A stretch of 64,000 nt of DNA from an uncultured Actinomycetes bacterium (GTDB lineage Bacteria; Actinomycetota; Actinomycetes; Nanopelagicales; Nanopelagicaceae). Position numbers and translations under genes: made by a program. The stretch is taken from assembly GCA_903838295.1 (NCBI GenBank), contig CAILXX010000017.1, positions 1 through 64,000 on the forward strand, given 5' to 3'. How positions within the stretch are numbered: position 1 is the stretch's first letter; each line of letters opens with the position of its first letter. This document shows, one piece after another, positions 16,246 through 27,623 of the stretch. The notes under the pieces were generated by a model that saw nothing but the letters and a program-made list of their open reading frames with translations, had not been told where the DNA came from and ran no database searches.

Positions 16246-16935
16246 GTGAAATTAAAAGTCCTGCTATTAGCTATCGCTCTTTGCGTGGCAGGCTCGCCAA
16301 GTTATGGAGCGACTCCAAAACCAACCACAAAGCCAAAAGTTGTGGTTACTAAAAAACCTACGGTTCATCACTACATTTATCGTAAACGCGTGCGTAAACC
16401 AATATCCCCATCACCATCTCCGGCATGGCCACCACCAAGTTTCACCTCCGCAAATGGGGTGTATGCCAGAGTTCCGACAGGACAAGAACTGATTGGAATA
16501 CTTTCGTCAAAGGTCGATCCAGTTGGCCCGGTTGATGTTTGCGCACCGGATCCCAAACATCCAAACAAAGTTGCCATGTCTTGTGGTGCTGTTTTGGTCG
16601 CTTCGACTACCGGTTGTTCATGGTGGGAAGTAAATTCCACAATTACCGGCATCGATCCCAACAATTCCCCCAATCGAATAACCTTTGGAGCTCTACGCGT
16701 ACTAACTAAAGGAACTGCCGCTCATAAAGTTTCGACCATTGTCTTGGTAAGTGGAATTCCCCTAACAACTGGAGTTAAATTTACTAGTATCAGTGCAAAA
16801 TGCTGGCTGACTCCGACAGATGAGACGGTACCCAGCAGTACATTCACAATTTCACCCGGAGTGGTTCTAACTCCGACTCCAACTCTAACTCCAACTCCTA
16901 GCCCTGCTCCTACAGCAACCCTAGATACTCCTTAG
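16246..16935 (+). CDS. Secreted hypothetical protein with Pro/Lys linker and TP-rich tail
   Basis: 229 residues. A signal peptide (about 1-21, ending SPSYGA) is followed by a Lys/Pro/Thr-rich linker with TKPK and SPSPSP runs (22-65). A globular part (about 70-205) has four Cys (VDVCAP, AMSCGA, TGCSWW, AKCWLT) that could form two disulfides. The C-terminal tail is repetitive (TPTPTLTPTPSPAPT). I recognise no domain; the layout suggests an exported, cell-wall-associated protein. The GTG at 16246 has GGGAG 8-9 nt upstream. The stop overlaps the adenosyltransferase stop by 4 bp. Confidence 0.82.
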   Translation: MKLKVLLLAIALCVAGSPSYGATPKPTTKPKVVVTKKPTVHHYIYRKRVRKPISPSPSPAWPPPSFTSANGVYARVPTGQELIGILSSKVDPVGPVDVCAPDPKHPNKVAMSCGAVLVASTTGCSWWEVNSTITGIDPNNSPNRITFGALRVLTKGTAAHKVSTIVLVSGIPLTTGVKFTSISAKCWLTPTDETVPSSTFTISPGVVLTPTPTLTPTPSPAPTATLDTP

Positions 16936-17507
16936 CGATTAGCTCCGGGTACCCACAAAACATCGCCTTGAACTTTATTTGAGTAGCGAGCCAATACAAA
17001 GAGCAGATCAGAGAGACGATTCAAATATTTAGCTGTTAAAGGGTTTACTCCACCTCCAAAAGAATGAATCGCATGCCATGTGCATCGTTCTGCTCTGCGT
17101 ACCACGGTGCGAGCAACATGTAGCAATGCAGCTTCTGGGGTTCCAGATGGAAGTACAAAAGAGCGAAGCTCGGATAAGTCATTGTTGTAGTGATCGATCT
17201 GAGTTTCTAAATATTTAACTTGATCCTCGGTTACACGAAGTGGCTCCACTGTCGGATTATCAATCACTGGCGTAGAAAGATCTGCGCCAACATCAAAGAG
17301 ATCGTTTTGGATTCGGATTAATAGGGCGCGAATCGGATCATCACCACGACCACCTAGGGCGAGTGCTACGCCAATAGAAGAGTTGGCTTCATCGACCGTC
17401 GCATAGGCTTCTAAGCGAGGATCATTCTTAGAGGTACGACTCATATCACCCAAAGAAGTTGTGCCATCATCGCCTGTTTTTGTATAAATCCGCGTTAAAT
17501 TAACCAT
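16932..17507 (-). CDS. Cob(I)alamin adenosyltransferase, PduO type
   Basis: 191 residues. It transfers adenosine from ATP to cob(I)alamin to make adenosylcobalamin. The N-terminal ATP site IYTKTGDDGTTSL with conserved DMSRTSKNDPRLEAYATVDEANS, and the later RRAERCTWHA and LNRLSDLLFVLARY segments, are diagnostic. No corrin-ring synthesis genes are in the window, so it may serve B12 salvage. As in mycobacteria it lies beside murA and the ATP synthase. The ATG is 6 nt after TAGGCT, predicting a leaderless mRNA. Confidence 0.93.
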   Translation of the reverse strand: MVNLTRIYTKTGDDGTTSLGDMSRTSKNDPRLEAYATVDEANSSIGVALALGGRGDDPIRALLIRIQNDLFDVGADLSTPVIDNPTVEPLRVTEDQVKYLETQIDHYNNDLSELRSFVLPSGTPEAALLHVARTVVRRAERCTWHAIHSFGGGVNPLTAKYLNRLSDLLFVLARYSNKVQGDVLWVPGANR

Positions 17508-17513
17508 GGGATG

Positions 17514-17519
17514 AGCCTA
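17514..17519 (-). promoter_or_regulatory. -10 element of the adenosyltransferase gene
   Basis: TAGGCT on the minus strand, spacer CATCCC, then the ATG at 17507. It lies in the 71-bp gap shared with the divergent murA. Confidence 0.5.
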
Positions 17520-17578
17520 TTAGAGCAAGTAGTATGTGACCACTGAAAACAATCTGATAAGAACTCAAGGGGTGTGAC

Positions 17579-18847
17579 TTGGCCGAAAATTCATCTGCCC
17601 TTCGCATCGTGGGCCCAGCCCGCCTTGTTGGCGAAGTGATGGTTACCGGAGCAAAGAATTCTGCTCTCAAGCTGATGGCCGCATCTCTTTTGGCCCCTGG
17701 AGTCAATACCCTGCAGAACGTCCCACAGATCGCCGACGTCGACATCATGGCAGACCTACTTTCGCGCCTTGGCTGCACCGTCAACTTTGATAGAAATACT
17801 CGGGTCATGACGATTGATGTGCCACAAACCCCAGGTCATCGCGCCGAATATGAACTCGTGCGAAGAATGCGCGCCTCGATAAATGTATTAGGCCCCATAT
17901 TAACTCGCGTCGGTATTGCCGAAATTTCGTTGCCTGGTGGAGATGCGATCGGATCAAGAGGCTTAGATTTTCATATCGCAGGACTCGAAGCAATGGGTGC
18001 GAAGGTTTCCTTCGAACATGGCTACATCATTGCTAAAGCACCAGATGGTTTAGTTGGCGCAGAGTTTGAACTTGCCTTTCCGAGCGTTGGTGCAACCGAA
18101 AACTTAATGACTGCAGCTGTATTGGCTAAAGGAACTACTACGATTCATAACGTAGCGCGCGAACCAGACATCGTAGACCTTGGTGAATATCTGATTTCTA
18201 TGGGAGCAAAGATCGAAGGATTGGGTTCTACAACGCTGGTAATTCAGGGAGTTGAATCACTTTCTGCTGCTACACATGCAACCCTGCCAGATCGAATTGT
18301 TACTGGCACTTGGGCATTTGCCGCGGTGATGACTCAAGGAGATATCACCATTAAAGGTGGCCGCGCAGACCACTTAGAACTCCCACTCGACAAACTTGTT
18401 GCCGCTGGGGCGGTTGTGACAACCACATCAGATGGATTTCGAGTAAAAATGGATCGTCGTCCCACAGCTATTGATATCTCAACACTTCCCTATCCAGGCT
18501 TTCCTACTGATCTTCAGCCCATGGCAATTACCCTTAATTCAATTGCCCAGGGAAGCGCAATCGTCACAGAAAATGTATTTGAAGCACGCTTTATGTTTGT
18601 GAATGAACTCAAGCGCCTTGGCGCGAAAATCACCGTGGATGGGCACCATGCTTCGATTATTGGAGTCGAACAGTTATCTGGCGCTCCAGTTGCAGCCACA
18701 GATATCCGAGCAGGTGCTGGATTAGTCTTGGCTGGATTGGTAAGTGAGGGGATTACAATCGTTGAAGATGCATTCCATATCGAACGCGGTTACCCAAACT
18801 TCGCGGCTGATCTCTGCGCATTAGGCGCAGATGTTCGAATTAACTAG
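17579..18847 (+). CDS. murA: UDP-N-acetylglucosamine 1-carboxyvinyltransferase
   Basis: 422 residues. It carries out the first committed step of peptidoglycan synthesis, adding enolpyruvate to UDP-GlcNAc in the cytoplasm. The KN pair (AKNSALKL), the hinge RASINVLGP and the loop [10 protein letters not shown] are present. In that loop the usual catalytic Cys is Asp122 (codon 17942-17944), as in mycobacterial MurA. In characterised enzymes this change prevents alkylation by fosfomycin. The start is TTG with AAGGGG six bases upstream. It overlaps the end of atpC on the other strand by 8 bp. Confidence 0.96.
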   Translation: MAENSSALRIVGPARLVGEVMVTGAKNSALKLMAASLLAPGVNTLQNVPQIADVDIMADLLSRLGCTVNFDRNTRVMTIDVPQTPGHRAEYELVRRMRASINVLGPILTRVGIAEISLPGGDAIGSRGLDFHIAGLEAMGAKVSFEHGYIIAKAPDGLVGAEFELAFPSVGATENLMTAAVLAKGTTTIHNVAREPDIVDLGEYLISMGAKIEGLGSTTLVIQGVESLSAATHATLPDRIVTGTWAFAAVMTQGDITIKGGRADHLELPLDKLVAAGAVVTTTSDGFRVKMDRRPTAIDISTLPYPGFPTDLQPMAITLNSIAQGSAIVTENVFEARFMFVNELKRLGAKITVDGHHASIIGVEQLSGAPVAATDIRAGAGLVLAGLVSEGITIVEDAFHIERGYPNFAADLCALGADVRIN

Positions 18848-19106
18848 GTATAGCTTCTTCGCCCAAAATTGAAACTCGGTTCTTATTAACCGAAATAAAA
18901 CCACCAGCCATATCAAAATCTGTCTTTGATCCATCGGCAGTCTTGATACTCACTACTCCAGGGACGAGCACACCTAATAGCGAAATGTGATCAACAAGAA
19001 TTCCGATGTCGCCATCAAGAGTTCTCGCAGAGACTGAAGTTGCCTCACCCGACCAGACTCGCTTTTCGGGTGAGACTACTTCAACGGTGAGTACAGATGA
19101 TGCCAT
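18840..19106 (-). CDS. atpC: ATP synthase epsilon subunit
   Basis: 88 residues, F1 central stalk. It contains only the N-terminal beta-sandwich ([32 protein letters not shown]) with no helical C-terminal hairpin. The full-length family has about 130 residues, so the inhibitory helices are missing or minimal, as in several Actinobacteria. It is the last gene of the atp operon, 2 nt after atpD. Confidence 0.93.
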   Translation of the reverse strand: MASSVLTVEVVSPEKRVWSGEATSVSARTLDGDIGILVDHISLLGVLVPGVVSIKTADGSKTDFDMAGGFISVNKNRVSILGEEAIPS

Positions 19107-19108
19107 GG

Positions 19109-21447
<2,339 letters not shown>

Positions 21448-21454
21448 GATTTAG

Positions 21455-23005
21455 TTAGTTACCTGCGCTAAATTGGCTTTTAAAGGATTCGATGGCCTTC
21501 ACAAGTGAGGCCGTTGTGTCATCACTAAGCTCGCGGGTTGTAGAAATTACTTCAAAGATTCCTGGGTGGGAAAGTGAGATGTAATCCAAGAACTCGGTTT
21601 CAAAGCGACGAATATCAGCAACTGGAATCGAATCCATCTGGCCAGTTGTTCCAGCCCAGATCGAAACTACTTGGCGCTCTACTGAGTAAGGCGAGTATTG
21701 GCCCTGCTTCAAAAGTTCTACCATGCGAGCACCACGCTCAAGTTGAGACTTCGATGCAGCATCAAGGTCAGAACCGAAAGCCGCGAAAGCTTCGAGTTCG
21801 CGATACTGGGCAAGATCAAGACGCAAGCGTCCAGCAATCTTCTTGATTGCCTTTGTCTGCGCCGATCCACCTACGCGAGATACCGAAATACCCACGTTGA
21901 TAGCCGGACGCACACCAGCGTTGAAGAGATCTGTCTCTAGGAAGCACTGACCGTCGGTAATAGAAATAACGTTTGTGGGAATGAAGGCAGAAACGTCATT
22001 TCCCTTGGTCTCGATGATTGGTAGTCCAGTCATCGAACCGCCGCCGAGTTCGTCAGAGAGTTTTGCGCAACGCTCAAGAAGACGTGAGTGTAAGTAGAAG
22101 ACGTCCCCAGGGTAAGCCTCGCGACCTGGTGGACGGCGAAGCAACAAGGAGACCGAACGATAGGCCTCTGCTTGCTTAGAAAGGTCATCAAAAATAATCA
22201 ATACATGTTGACCGGCATACATCCAGTGTTGACCAATTGCAGAACCCGTGTACGGTGCTAGATATTTGAATCCGGCTGGGTCAGATGCAGGAGAAGCAAC
22301 AATTGTTGTGTACTCCATTGCGCCAGCTTCTTCCAATGCGCCCTTTACGGATGCAATGGTCGAACCTTTCTGGCCAATAGCTACATAAATACATTTAACC
22401 TGTTTCTTGGGATCCCCAGACTTCCAGTTCTCTTTCTGATTAATGATTGTGTCGATTGCGATAGCAGTTTTTCCAGTTTGGCGGTCACCAATGATCAGCT
22501 GACGCTGTCCGCGACCGATAGCTGTCATCGCATCAATAGCTTTGATACCAGTCTGCATTGGCTCTTTAACAGGTTGACGCTGAACAACTGATGGAGCCTG
22601 TACTTCCAGAGCACGCATCGCCTCCGCTTTAATCTCACCCTTGCCATCGATTGGGCGGCCAAGTGGGTCAACAACGCGACCTAAGAAGCCATCGCCAACT
22701 GGAACAGAGAGAATTTCACCGGTGCGACGCACAGATGTTCCTTCTTCAATGCCAGTAAATTCTCCGAGAATAACAACACCGATCTCGCGAACATCGAGGT
22801 TCAGCGCCAATCCGAGCGTGCCATTTTCAAACTTCAAGAGTTCGTTGGTCATTGTTGAAGGGAGACCTTCAACGCGAGCGATGCCATCGCCCGCCTCAGT
22901 TACGGTTCCGACTTCATCTCGTGAAGCGGTGCCGGGGTTGTATGCAGCAACATACTTTGCCAGCGCATCGCGAATTTCTTCGGGACGGATCGTGAGTTCG
23001 GCCAT
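21455..23005 (-). CDS. atpA: ATP synthase alpha subunit
   Basis: 516 residues, the non-catalytic nucleotide-binding F1 subunit. Walker A is [11 protein letters not shown] and the [11 protein letters not shown]-type strand is present as [17 protein letters not shown]. The mycobacterial C-terminal extension is not evident. The 53-nt gap to atpH carries a ribosome site (GAGGAGAAGAAG) immediately before the ATG. Confidence 0.98.
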   Translation of the reverse strand: MAELTIRPEEIRDALAKYVAAYNPGTASRDEVGTVTEAGDGIARVEGLPSTMTNELLKFENGTLGLALNLDVREIGVVILGEFTGIEEGTSVRRTGEILSVPVGDGFLGRVVDPLGRPIDGKGEIKAEAMRALEVQAPSVVQRQPVKEPMQTGIKAIDAMTAIGRGQRQLIIGDRQTGKTAIAIDTIINQKENWKSGDPKKQVKCIYVAIGQKGSTIASVKGALEEAGAMEYTTIVASPASDPAGFKYLAPYTGSAIGQHWMYAGQHVLIIFDDLSKQAEAYRSVSLLLRRPPGREAYPGDVFYLHSRLLERCAKLSDELGGGSMTGLPIIETKGNDVSAFIPTNVISITDGQCFLETDLFNAGVRPAINVGISVSRVGGSAQTKAIKKIAGRLRLDLAQYRELEAFAAFGSDLDAASKSQLERGARMVELLKQGQYSPYSVERQVVSIWAGTTGQMDSIPVADIRRFETEFLDYISLSHPGIFEVISTTRELSDDTTASLVKAIESFKSQFSAGN

Positions 23006-23058
23006 CTTCTTCTCCTCTAACTAAATCCCACGCCAGACATTTGCTGGCCTGAGAAAAC

Positions 23059-23886
23059 TTATACGGCTAGTGCGCGACCAGCCTCTGCTAAACGGGTACT
23101 GATAGTTCCATCAACCATCTCGTCGGCGAATCGAACTGATACGCCACCAAGTACTGATGGATCGATGTGAAAATTAAGGTGTACTGGCTGTCCGACTTGC
23201 TTGGACATAATCTGAGTTAACTTTTCAGATTGTGTAGCCGTCAGTGCGGTGCGAGTGCTGACCAGAACAATCAAGCGATTCCGCCTTGCCGCAACGGCGT
23301 CGATATAGATCTCTAGAACAGAGTCGATACTGCGACCAGCTAAGCCGGTCACCAACTGTGTAACTAGGCGGACGGTCGAAACTGCGGCTTTGGAAGCGAG
23401 GAGTGAAGCGATCAATTCGGTTTTACCAGCAACCGAACCGAGTCGATCTCCCAAGATCTGTCGCAACTCTTGATTCGCCGCGAGAGTTCTTCCAAATATA
23501 AAGAGTTCGTCTTGAACACGATCGAGTGAATCTTCGGCATTTGCTGCCGTTGCTTCAGCCTCAATTGCTAGTTGTTCGATCGCGCTGGCGACATCTACCG
23601 GGGATGACCAACGCAATGAAACTGCTTCATTCAAAATAACGATCACATTCTTTGAGAGTGAACCGCTGAATAGATCATTGACAAGTACAGATTTAGCCTG
23701 TGCATCACGTGAAGGGTCTGTGATGGCTCGGCGTAATCCGACCGATGAATGGAGAGCGCTCAGTGCAGTAAAGAGATCTTTAGAGATGGCGGTGCAGTCA
23801 GCAGAAGATAGGCCCTTGAGCTTCTCGTCCAATGTGCCACGTAGGCTCGCCAGTGACTGACGACTGTTTCCACCAAGTTTGATCAC
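23059..23886 (-). CDS. atpH: ATP synthase delta subunit (long actinobacterial form)
   Basis: 275 residues, linking F1 to the peripheral stalk. It is about 95 residues longer than the usual 180-residue delta, matching other Actinobacteria. The conserved C-terminal part has VSTRTALTATQSEKLTQ and LGGVSVRFADEMVDGTI. It overlaps the atpF stop by 4 bp. It is a separate gene, not fused to a b-subunit as in mycobacteria. Confidence 0.95.
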   Translation of the reverse strand: MIKLGGNSRQSLASLRGTLDEKLKGLSSADCTAISKDLFTALSALHSSVGLRRAITDPSRDAQAKSVLVNDLFSGSLSKNVIVILNEAVSLRWSSPVDVASAIEQLAIEAEATAANAEDSLDRVQDELFIFGRTLAANQELRQILGDRLGSVAGKTELIASLLASKAAVSTVRLVTQLVTGLAGRSIDSVLEIYIDAVAARRNRLIVLVSTRTALTATQSEKLTQIMSKQVGQPVHLNFHIDPSVLGGVSVRFADEMVDGTISTRLAEAGRALAV

Positions 23887-24431
23887 TTTTCGCTCTTCTC
23901 CAAGTCAACGAGAAAACGATCAACGATTCCAGATTGGCGAACTTGATCTTCAAGCGCCTCTCCAACGATCTTTGATGCTAATTCGGTAGCAAGTGCTCCT
24001 ACTTCATGGCGAAGCGAAGAAACTGCCTGTTGGCGTTCGGCTTCGATAGATGCACGAGCAGCGGCAGTAATACGAGTTGCCTCTTCTTGTGCCTTACCTC
24101 GAAGATCTTCGATGATGGCAGCACCTTGAACGCGCGCCTCTTCACGAATCGATTGAGCTTCACCGCGTGCCTCATTGAGTTGAGCGGTGTACGCCTTGAG
24201 TGCGGCTTCCGCTTCACGTTGTGCCGATTCGGCACGTTCCATTCCGCCTTCGATCGCGCTGGTGCGAGCTGCATATGCTTTTTCAAACATAGGCACCGCT
24301 TTAGTGCGAAGCAAAACAAAGAGGATTGAGAACGCAACGAGACCAACAATGATTTCGGCAACGCTAGGTACAACTGGGCTAGGAGCGTCCTTATAGACAG
24401 CCGCAGCCTTAACAAGTAGTTGAGTAGCCAT
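23883..24431 (-). CDS. atpF: ATP synthase b subunit
   Basis: 182 residues, the peripheral stalk of F0F1. A short N-terminus, one membrane helix (about 22-42, EIIVGLVAFSILFVLL) and a long Ala/Glu/Arg-rich helix typical of the b dimer are visible. Only one b-type gene is present, so a homodimeric stalk is expected. Confidence 0.95.
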   Translation of the reverse strand: MATQLLVKAAAVYKDAPSPVVPSVAEIIVGLVAFSILFVLLRTKAVPMFEKAYAARTSAIEGGMERAESAQREAEAALKAYTAQLNEARGEAQSIREEARVQGAAIIEDLRGKAQEEATRITAAARASIEAERQQAVSSLRHEVGALATELASKIVGEALEDQVRQSGIVDRFLVDLEKSEK

Positions 24432-24466
24432 TTATCGTCTGCTCTTTCTCGAGAGGAGCATGTTCC

Positions 24467-24673
24467 TTACTTGAGAACGAAAGCTAGAACGAGACCGAAA
24501 ATCGCAAGAGCTTCAGCAAGAGCGAATCCAAGGAATGCGATTGGCTGCAAGATGCTGCGAGCTTCTGGTTGACGGGCTACGCCATTGATGTACGCCGCGA
24601 AGATTAAACCTGTTGCGGTACCTGGTCCGATGGTCGAAAGACCAAAGCCCACGATGCTGAGTGTGCCTTTCAT
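24467..24673 (-). CDS. atpE: ATP synthase c subunit
   Basis: 68 residues, the proton-carrying ring subunit. Two membrane helices are joined by the polar loop ARQPEAR. The ion-binding carboxylate is Glu54 in [10 protein letters not shown]; the Gln and Ser/Thr residues of sodium-binding rings are absent, so proton use is inferred. The ATG at 24673 is preferred: GAAGGG lies 7 nt upstream, whereas the in-frame TTG at 24688 would overlap that site. Confidence 0.96.
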   Translation of the reverse strand: MKGTLSIVGFGLSTIGPGTATGLIFAAYINGVARQPEARSILQPIAFLGFALAEALAIFGLVLAFVLK

Positions 24674-24724
24674 GTTACTTCCCTTCAATCAATGGCTGAA
24701 CCGGTGCTCAACCAAACCTATTTT

Positions 24725-25507
24725 TTAGTGTTCGTCGGCCAAAGCGCCGGCGATGTACAGAGCCGCCAAGAGCGTAAAGATGTACGCCTGTAGGCACTGA
24801 ATACCCATTTCGAAGAAACTCAATCCAATGGCTAGACCAAAGGAGAGAATGCTGAAAAACTTAACGAAAAGTGCGCTCTTCAACATGTACTGCCCGCCTA
24901 AGGTAAAGAGCAGGAGCAGCAAGTGGCCGGCGAACATATTTCCGAACAGACGCATCGCGAGCGTAAGTGGGCGAACCGCGAAGTAGGTCAAAAATTCAAC
25001 CGGCGCCAAAATTACGTAGACAGGTTTTGGAACACCAGGCATGAAGCACATCTCTTTGAGATAGCGCCCAAGACCCTTCTTCTTGATCGCGACAAAGTGA
25101 TAAACCACGTAAACAAAGATTGTCACCGATACTGGGAAGCCGATATGTGACATTGTTGGGAATTGCATCAACGGAATTACGCCGAAAAGGTTGTTAGTTA
25201 AGATAAAAGTGAAGATTGCAAAGAGAAGCGGAACGAAGCGCTGAAATTCTTCCCCGATGACATCACGACTGATTCCATCACGGACAAATCCGTAGACCAT
25301 TTCGCCAGCAAATTGAAGTCGAGAAGGAACTACCGCGGCCTTGCGAGCAGAAACAATGAAGAATGCAGAGATCAAAATTACAGAAAAAAGAAGTAGCATG
25401 ACTGGCTTAGTCGCCAGAATTGAACTTCCCACGGCTGGATTGAAAAAGAAGTCGGCGCTGCTTGGGGGCACGAAACCTGGTTGTGCCATATGGAGCGCTT
25501 GCGACAA
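24725..25507 (-). CDS. atpB: ATP synthase a subunit
   Basis: 260 residues, five to six membrane helices, the stator half-channel for protons. The essential Arg lies in LAMRLFGNMFAGHLLL. The start is a TTG at 25507 with GAGGAG 8 nt upstream; the ATG six codons in (25489) has no such site. The 92-nt gap before it separates the structural genes from the small AtpZ/AtpI genes. Confidence 0.96.
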   Translation of the reverse strand: MSQALHMAQPGFVPPSSADFFFNPAVGSSILATKPVMLLLFSVILISAFFIVSARKAAVVPSRLQFAGEMVYGFVRDGISRDVIGEEFQRFVPLLFAIFTFILTNNLFGVIPLMQFPTMSHIGFPVSVTIFVYVVYHFVAIKKKGLGRYLKEMCFMPGVPKPVYVILAPVEFLTYFAVRPLTLAMRLFGNMFAGHLLLLLFTLGGQYMLKSALFVKFFSILSFGLAIGLSFFEMGIQCLQAYIFTLLAALYIAGALADEH

Positions 25508-25599
25508 GTTGAGTTCTCCTCTAACAAATTTCGCCCAAATGCTTCTGGACGCCTTACCCTAAGGGGAAACGCTTCCCGCTTGCAAACCACTTGCCGACT

Positions 25600-25803
25600 C
25601 TATTTTGTGGGTGGCGTCTCTTTTATGAACCTGATCCAGATCAAATAGAGCCCGGTCACCATCCCAATCCCCATGCCCAGAACGGTCAAAAAATTGGTCT
25701 TGAGGTATCGATCCCCTAAATAGCCCAATCCACCCCAGAAGCCCAGCCCAGAGATCAGGTACGCGATGATAGTCCAGAAGGCTCCATCATCTGTTGTCGT
25801 CAC
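25600..25803 (-). CDS. AtpZ-like small membrane protein (second copy)
   Basis: 67 residues with two hydrophobic segments (about 9-30 and 38-58). It reads FWTIIAYLISGLGFWGGLGYL–YLIWIRF and is clearly a paralog of the protein at 26281-26472. AtpZ/AtpI proteins assist assembly of the F0 rotor and, in some bacilli, have been linked to divalent cation transport. The GTG start is 9 nt after the AtpI stop. Confidence 0.85.
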   Translation of the reverse strand: MTTTDDGAFWTIIAYLISGLGFWGGLGYLGDRYLKTNFLTVLGMGIGMVTGLYLIWIRFIKETPPTK

Positions 25804-25812
25804 GGCCTGGAC

Positions 25813-26274
25813 CTACTGAACCTGTTCGTTTGTGTCGTTTGGGTCGTTTGTGTCGTTTGTTTCTGATTTTGGCGGCAGTGGCATCTGCATTCGCAATTTA
25901 AAGAAGGCTCGCACTTCACCGGCGAGCCAAGCGATGGTTACGCAGATCGAGATAACTCCGAATGAGGCCCGATTAAGTGATTTTTCACTGATGTTATTGA
26001 GCACCAAGAAAAAAAGAGCCCCCAAAATAATTATTTTTACAAAGTAAGAGAGCATCGCCATCGCCATAACTGCGATCGGTTCCATTTTTGCCGAATACTT
26101 TGAGACCAAGAGATGTACAGCGAAAAAAATAACGACTAAAGCTTGAGCTAGCAATCCGCCATAAAAACCAGATTTGCCCTTAAGTATTGTTGCCATGATT
26201 AAACCCACAAGACCAACAGCGCTTGCTGGAATCAAGGCACCTTTACCAAGTTTTGCTTCTACGGCATTGCTCAT
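25813..26274 (-). CDS. atpI: ATP synthase protein I-like
   Basis: 153 residues, four membrane segments (about 15-32, 40-58, 70-92 and 103-122), and a hydrophilic tail ending TNDTNDPNDTNEQVQ. This fits the AtpI family encoded just upstream of atpB and thought to help assemble the c-ring. It sits between two AtpZ-like genes. The tail is encoded by a 9-bp tandem repeat and is probably variable between strains. Confidence 0.85.
   Translation of the reverse strand: MSNAVEAKLGKGALIPASAVGLVGLIMATILKGKSGFYGGLLAQALVVIFFAVHLLVSKYSAKMEPIAVMAMAMLSYFVKIIILGALFFLVLNNISEKSLNRASFGVISICVTIAWLAGEVRAFFKLRMQMPLPPKSETNDTNDPNDTNEQVQ
25826..25861. repeat. 9-bp tandem repeat inside atpI, four units
   Basis: Four units of TCGTTTGTG (the last ends differently, the second has GGG) encode the Asn-Asp-Thr/Pro tail of AtpI. 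Units keep the reading frame, so copy-number changes would alter only tail length. Confidence 0.85.
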
Positions 26275-26280
26275 CAGGAC

Positions 26281-26472
26281 TTACTCACGTCCAAAGCGAA
26301 GCCAAGCAAGATATAGCGAAGAACCCAGACCTAAAACTAGTCCGCCAATAATTCCATAATGATGTTTGCCTACCCATTTATCAATGCCATAACCAATTGC
26401 ACCCCAAACAAGGAGGCCAGTAACGAGGTAGGCAAGAATCGACCAGAGCGCTCGTTCGTTGTTCTGCGACAT
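26281..26472 (-). CDS. AtpZ-like small membrane protein (first copy)
   Basis: 63 residues with two hydrophobic segments joined by GYGIDKWVGKHHYG. It reads ALWSILAYLVTGLLVWGAIG and shares its layout with the copy at 25600-25803. The ATG at 26472 is supported by AGGG 6 nt upstream. It opens the atp part of the run, right after wecA. Confidence 0.85.
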   Translation of the reverse strand: MSQNNERALWSILAYLVTGLLVWGAIGYGIDKWVGKHHYGIIGGLVLGLGSSLYLAWLRFGRE

Positions 26473-26498
26473 CAATGTCCCTATCTCTAAAAAATCAC

Positions 26499-27614
26499 TT
26501 AAAAGTTATCTGCCGAGAATACTTCAACGACTCCAACTTTCCTATTTAGACGTGATTTGAAGATCACATAGAGAGATATAAGGCCGATCGCAAGGCCCAT
26601 CAAAAGCGCTTCCCACAATGGCGCGAAGGCGGCAGCCACGGTTGGAAAGGCAAACATTGCTGTCCATAAATACATAATCACGGTTACTTGACGCTGAGAA
26701 TTCCCCATCTGCAAGAGACGATGATGAAGGTGCTCTCGATCCGCAGAAAATGGTGAACGTCCTGCCCGCAAGCGACGAACAATTGCCATACCTAAATCCA
26801 ATAACGGTATTGCAAGTACAGTAAAGGGAAGAAGCAGTGGGACCAAGGTGGACCGCGAACTCTGATCCGAAATGGCATTGATATCTATCTGCCCGGTAAG
26901 GGTGATCGCAGATGCTGATAAAAGAAGACCCAGGAGCATCGCCCCTGAATCCCCCATAAAAATCTTTGCGGGATAGAAATTGTGCGGCAAGAAACCCACA
27001 CATATCCCAACAACAACAGCGGTAATCAATGATGGCGCACCGGCGCGACTAAACCCATTATCTACTGCCAGTACATAGGAGAAGAGAAAGAATGCGAGGG
27101 CACATACCGCGACAATTCCGGCCGCAAGTCCATCGAGTCCATCGACAAAGTTGACGGCATTGATAACTAACATAACGAAGATAACCGTGAGGACCTGTCC
27201 GATATTAGATGGCAGTGTCAAAATTCCATTGATCGGTAACCACAATATCTGTACGCCGTGTAACAAAAGTATTCCTGCTGCGAGTGCTTGGCCTGCGAAT
27301 TTTGTTAGGGAATCTAAATCGAAGCGATCATCGAGTGCGCCTAACAACATAATAAAAGTTCCGGCTAAGAAAATCCCACTTGTCTCGCGGCCAAACGCCG
27401 CTCCCACTAATCGAAGATGATCAACAATCAAGAAGGTGAGTGACATAGATCCCCACATCGCTAATCCGCCCCAGCGAGGAGTAATCGTCGTATGTAAATC
27501 CCGTGAACGAATTTCAAGAAATGCGCCAGACTTCATGGCCAGGTCTCGAACTAATGGAGTCAGCAAGAAGCAAAGAATTGCCGCCAAAGAGGCAGAGACC
27601 AAGTACTCGCGCAT
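26499..27614 (-). CDS. wecA: Undecaprenyl/decaprenyl-phosphate GlcNAc-1-phosphate transferase
   Basis: 371 residues, about ten membrane helices, MraY/WecA family. It moves GlcNAc-1-phosphate from UDP-GlcNAc to a polyprenyl phosphate, starting arabinogalactan- or teichoic-type glycans. The Asp-rich motif NAVNFVDGLDGLAAG, the catalytic KIFMGDSGAMLLG and the His motif DREHLHHRLL are present. Its position between glyA and the atp genes is the usual actinobacterial order (Rv1302 in mycobacteria). Confidence 0.94.
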   Translation of the reverse strand: MREYLVSASLAAILCFLLTPLVRDLAMKSGAFLEIRSRDLHTTITPRWGGLAMWGSMSLTFLIVDHLRLVGAAFGRETSGIFLAGTFIMLLGALDDRFDLDSLTKFAGQALAAGILLLHGVQILWLPINGILTLPSNIGQVLTVIFVMLVINAVNFVDGLDGLAAGIVAVCALAFFLFSYVLAVDNGFSRAGAPSLITAVVVGICVGFLPHNFYPAKIFMGDSGAMLLGLLLSASAITLTGQIDINAISDQSSRSTLVPLLLPFTVLAIPLLDLGMAIVRRLRAGRSPFSADREHLHHRLLQMGNSQRQVTVIMYLWTAMFAFPTVAAAFAPLWEALLMGLAIGLISLYVIFKSRLNRKVGVVEVFSADNF

Positions 27615-27623
27615 TTTTAAACT

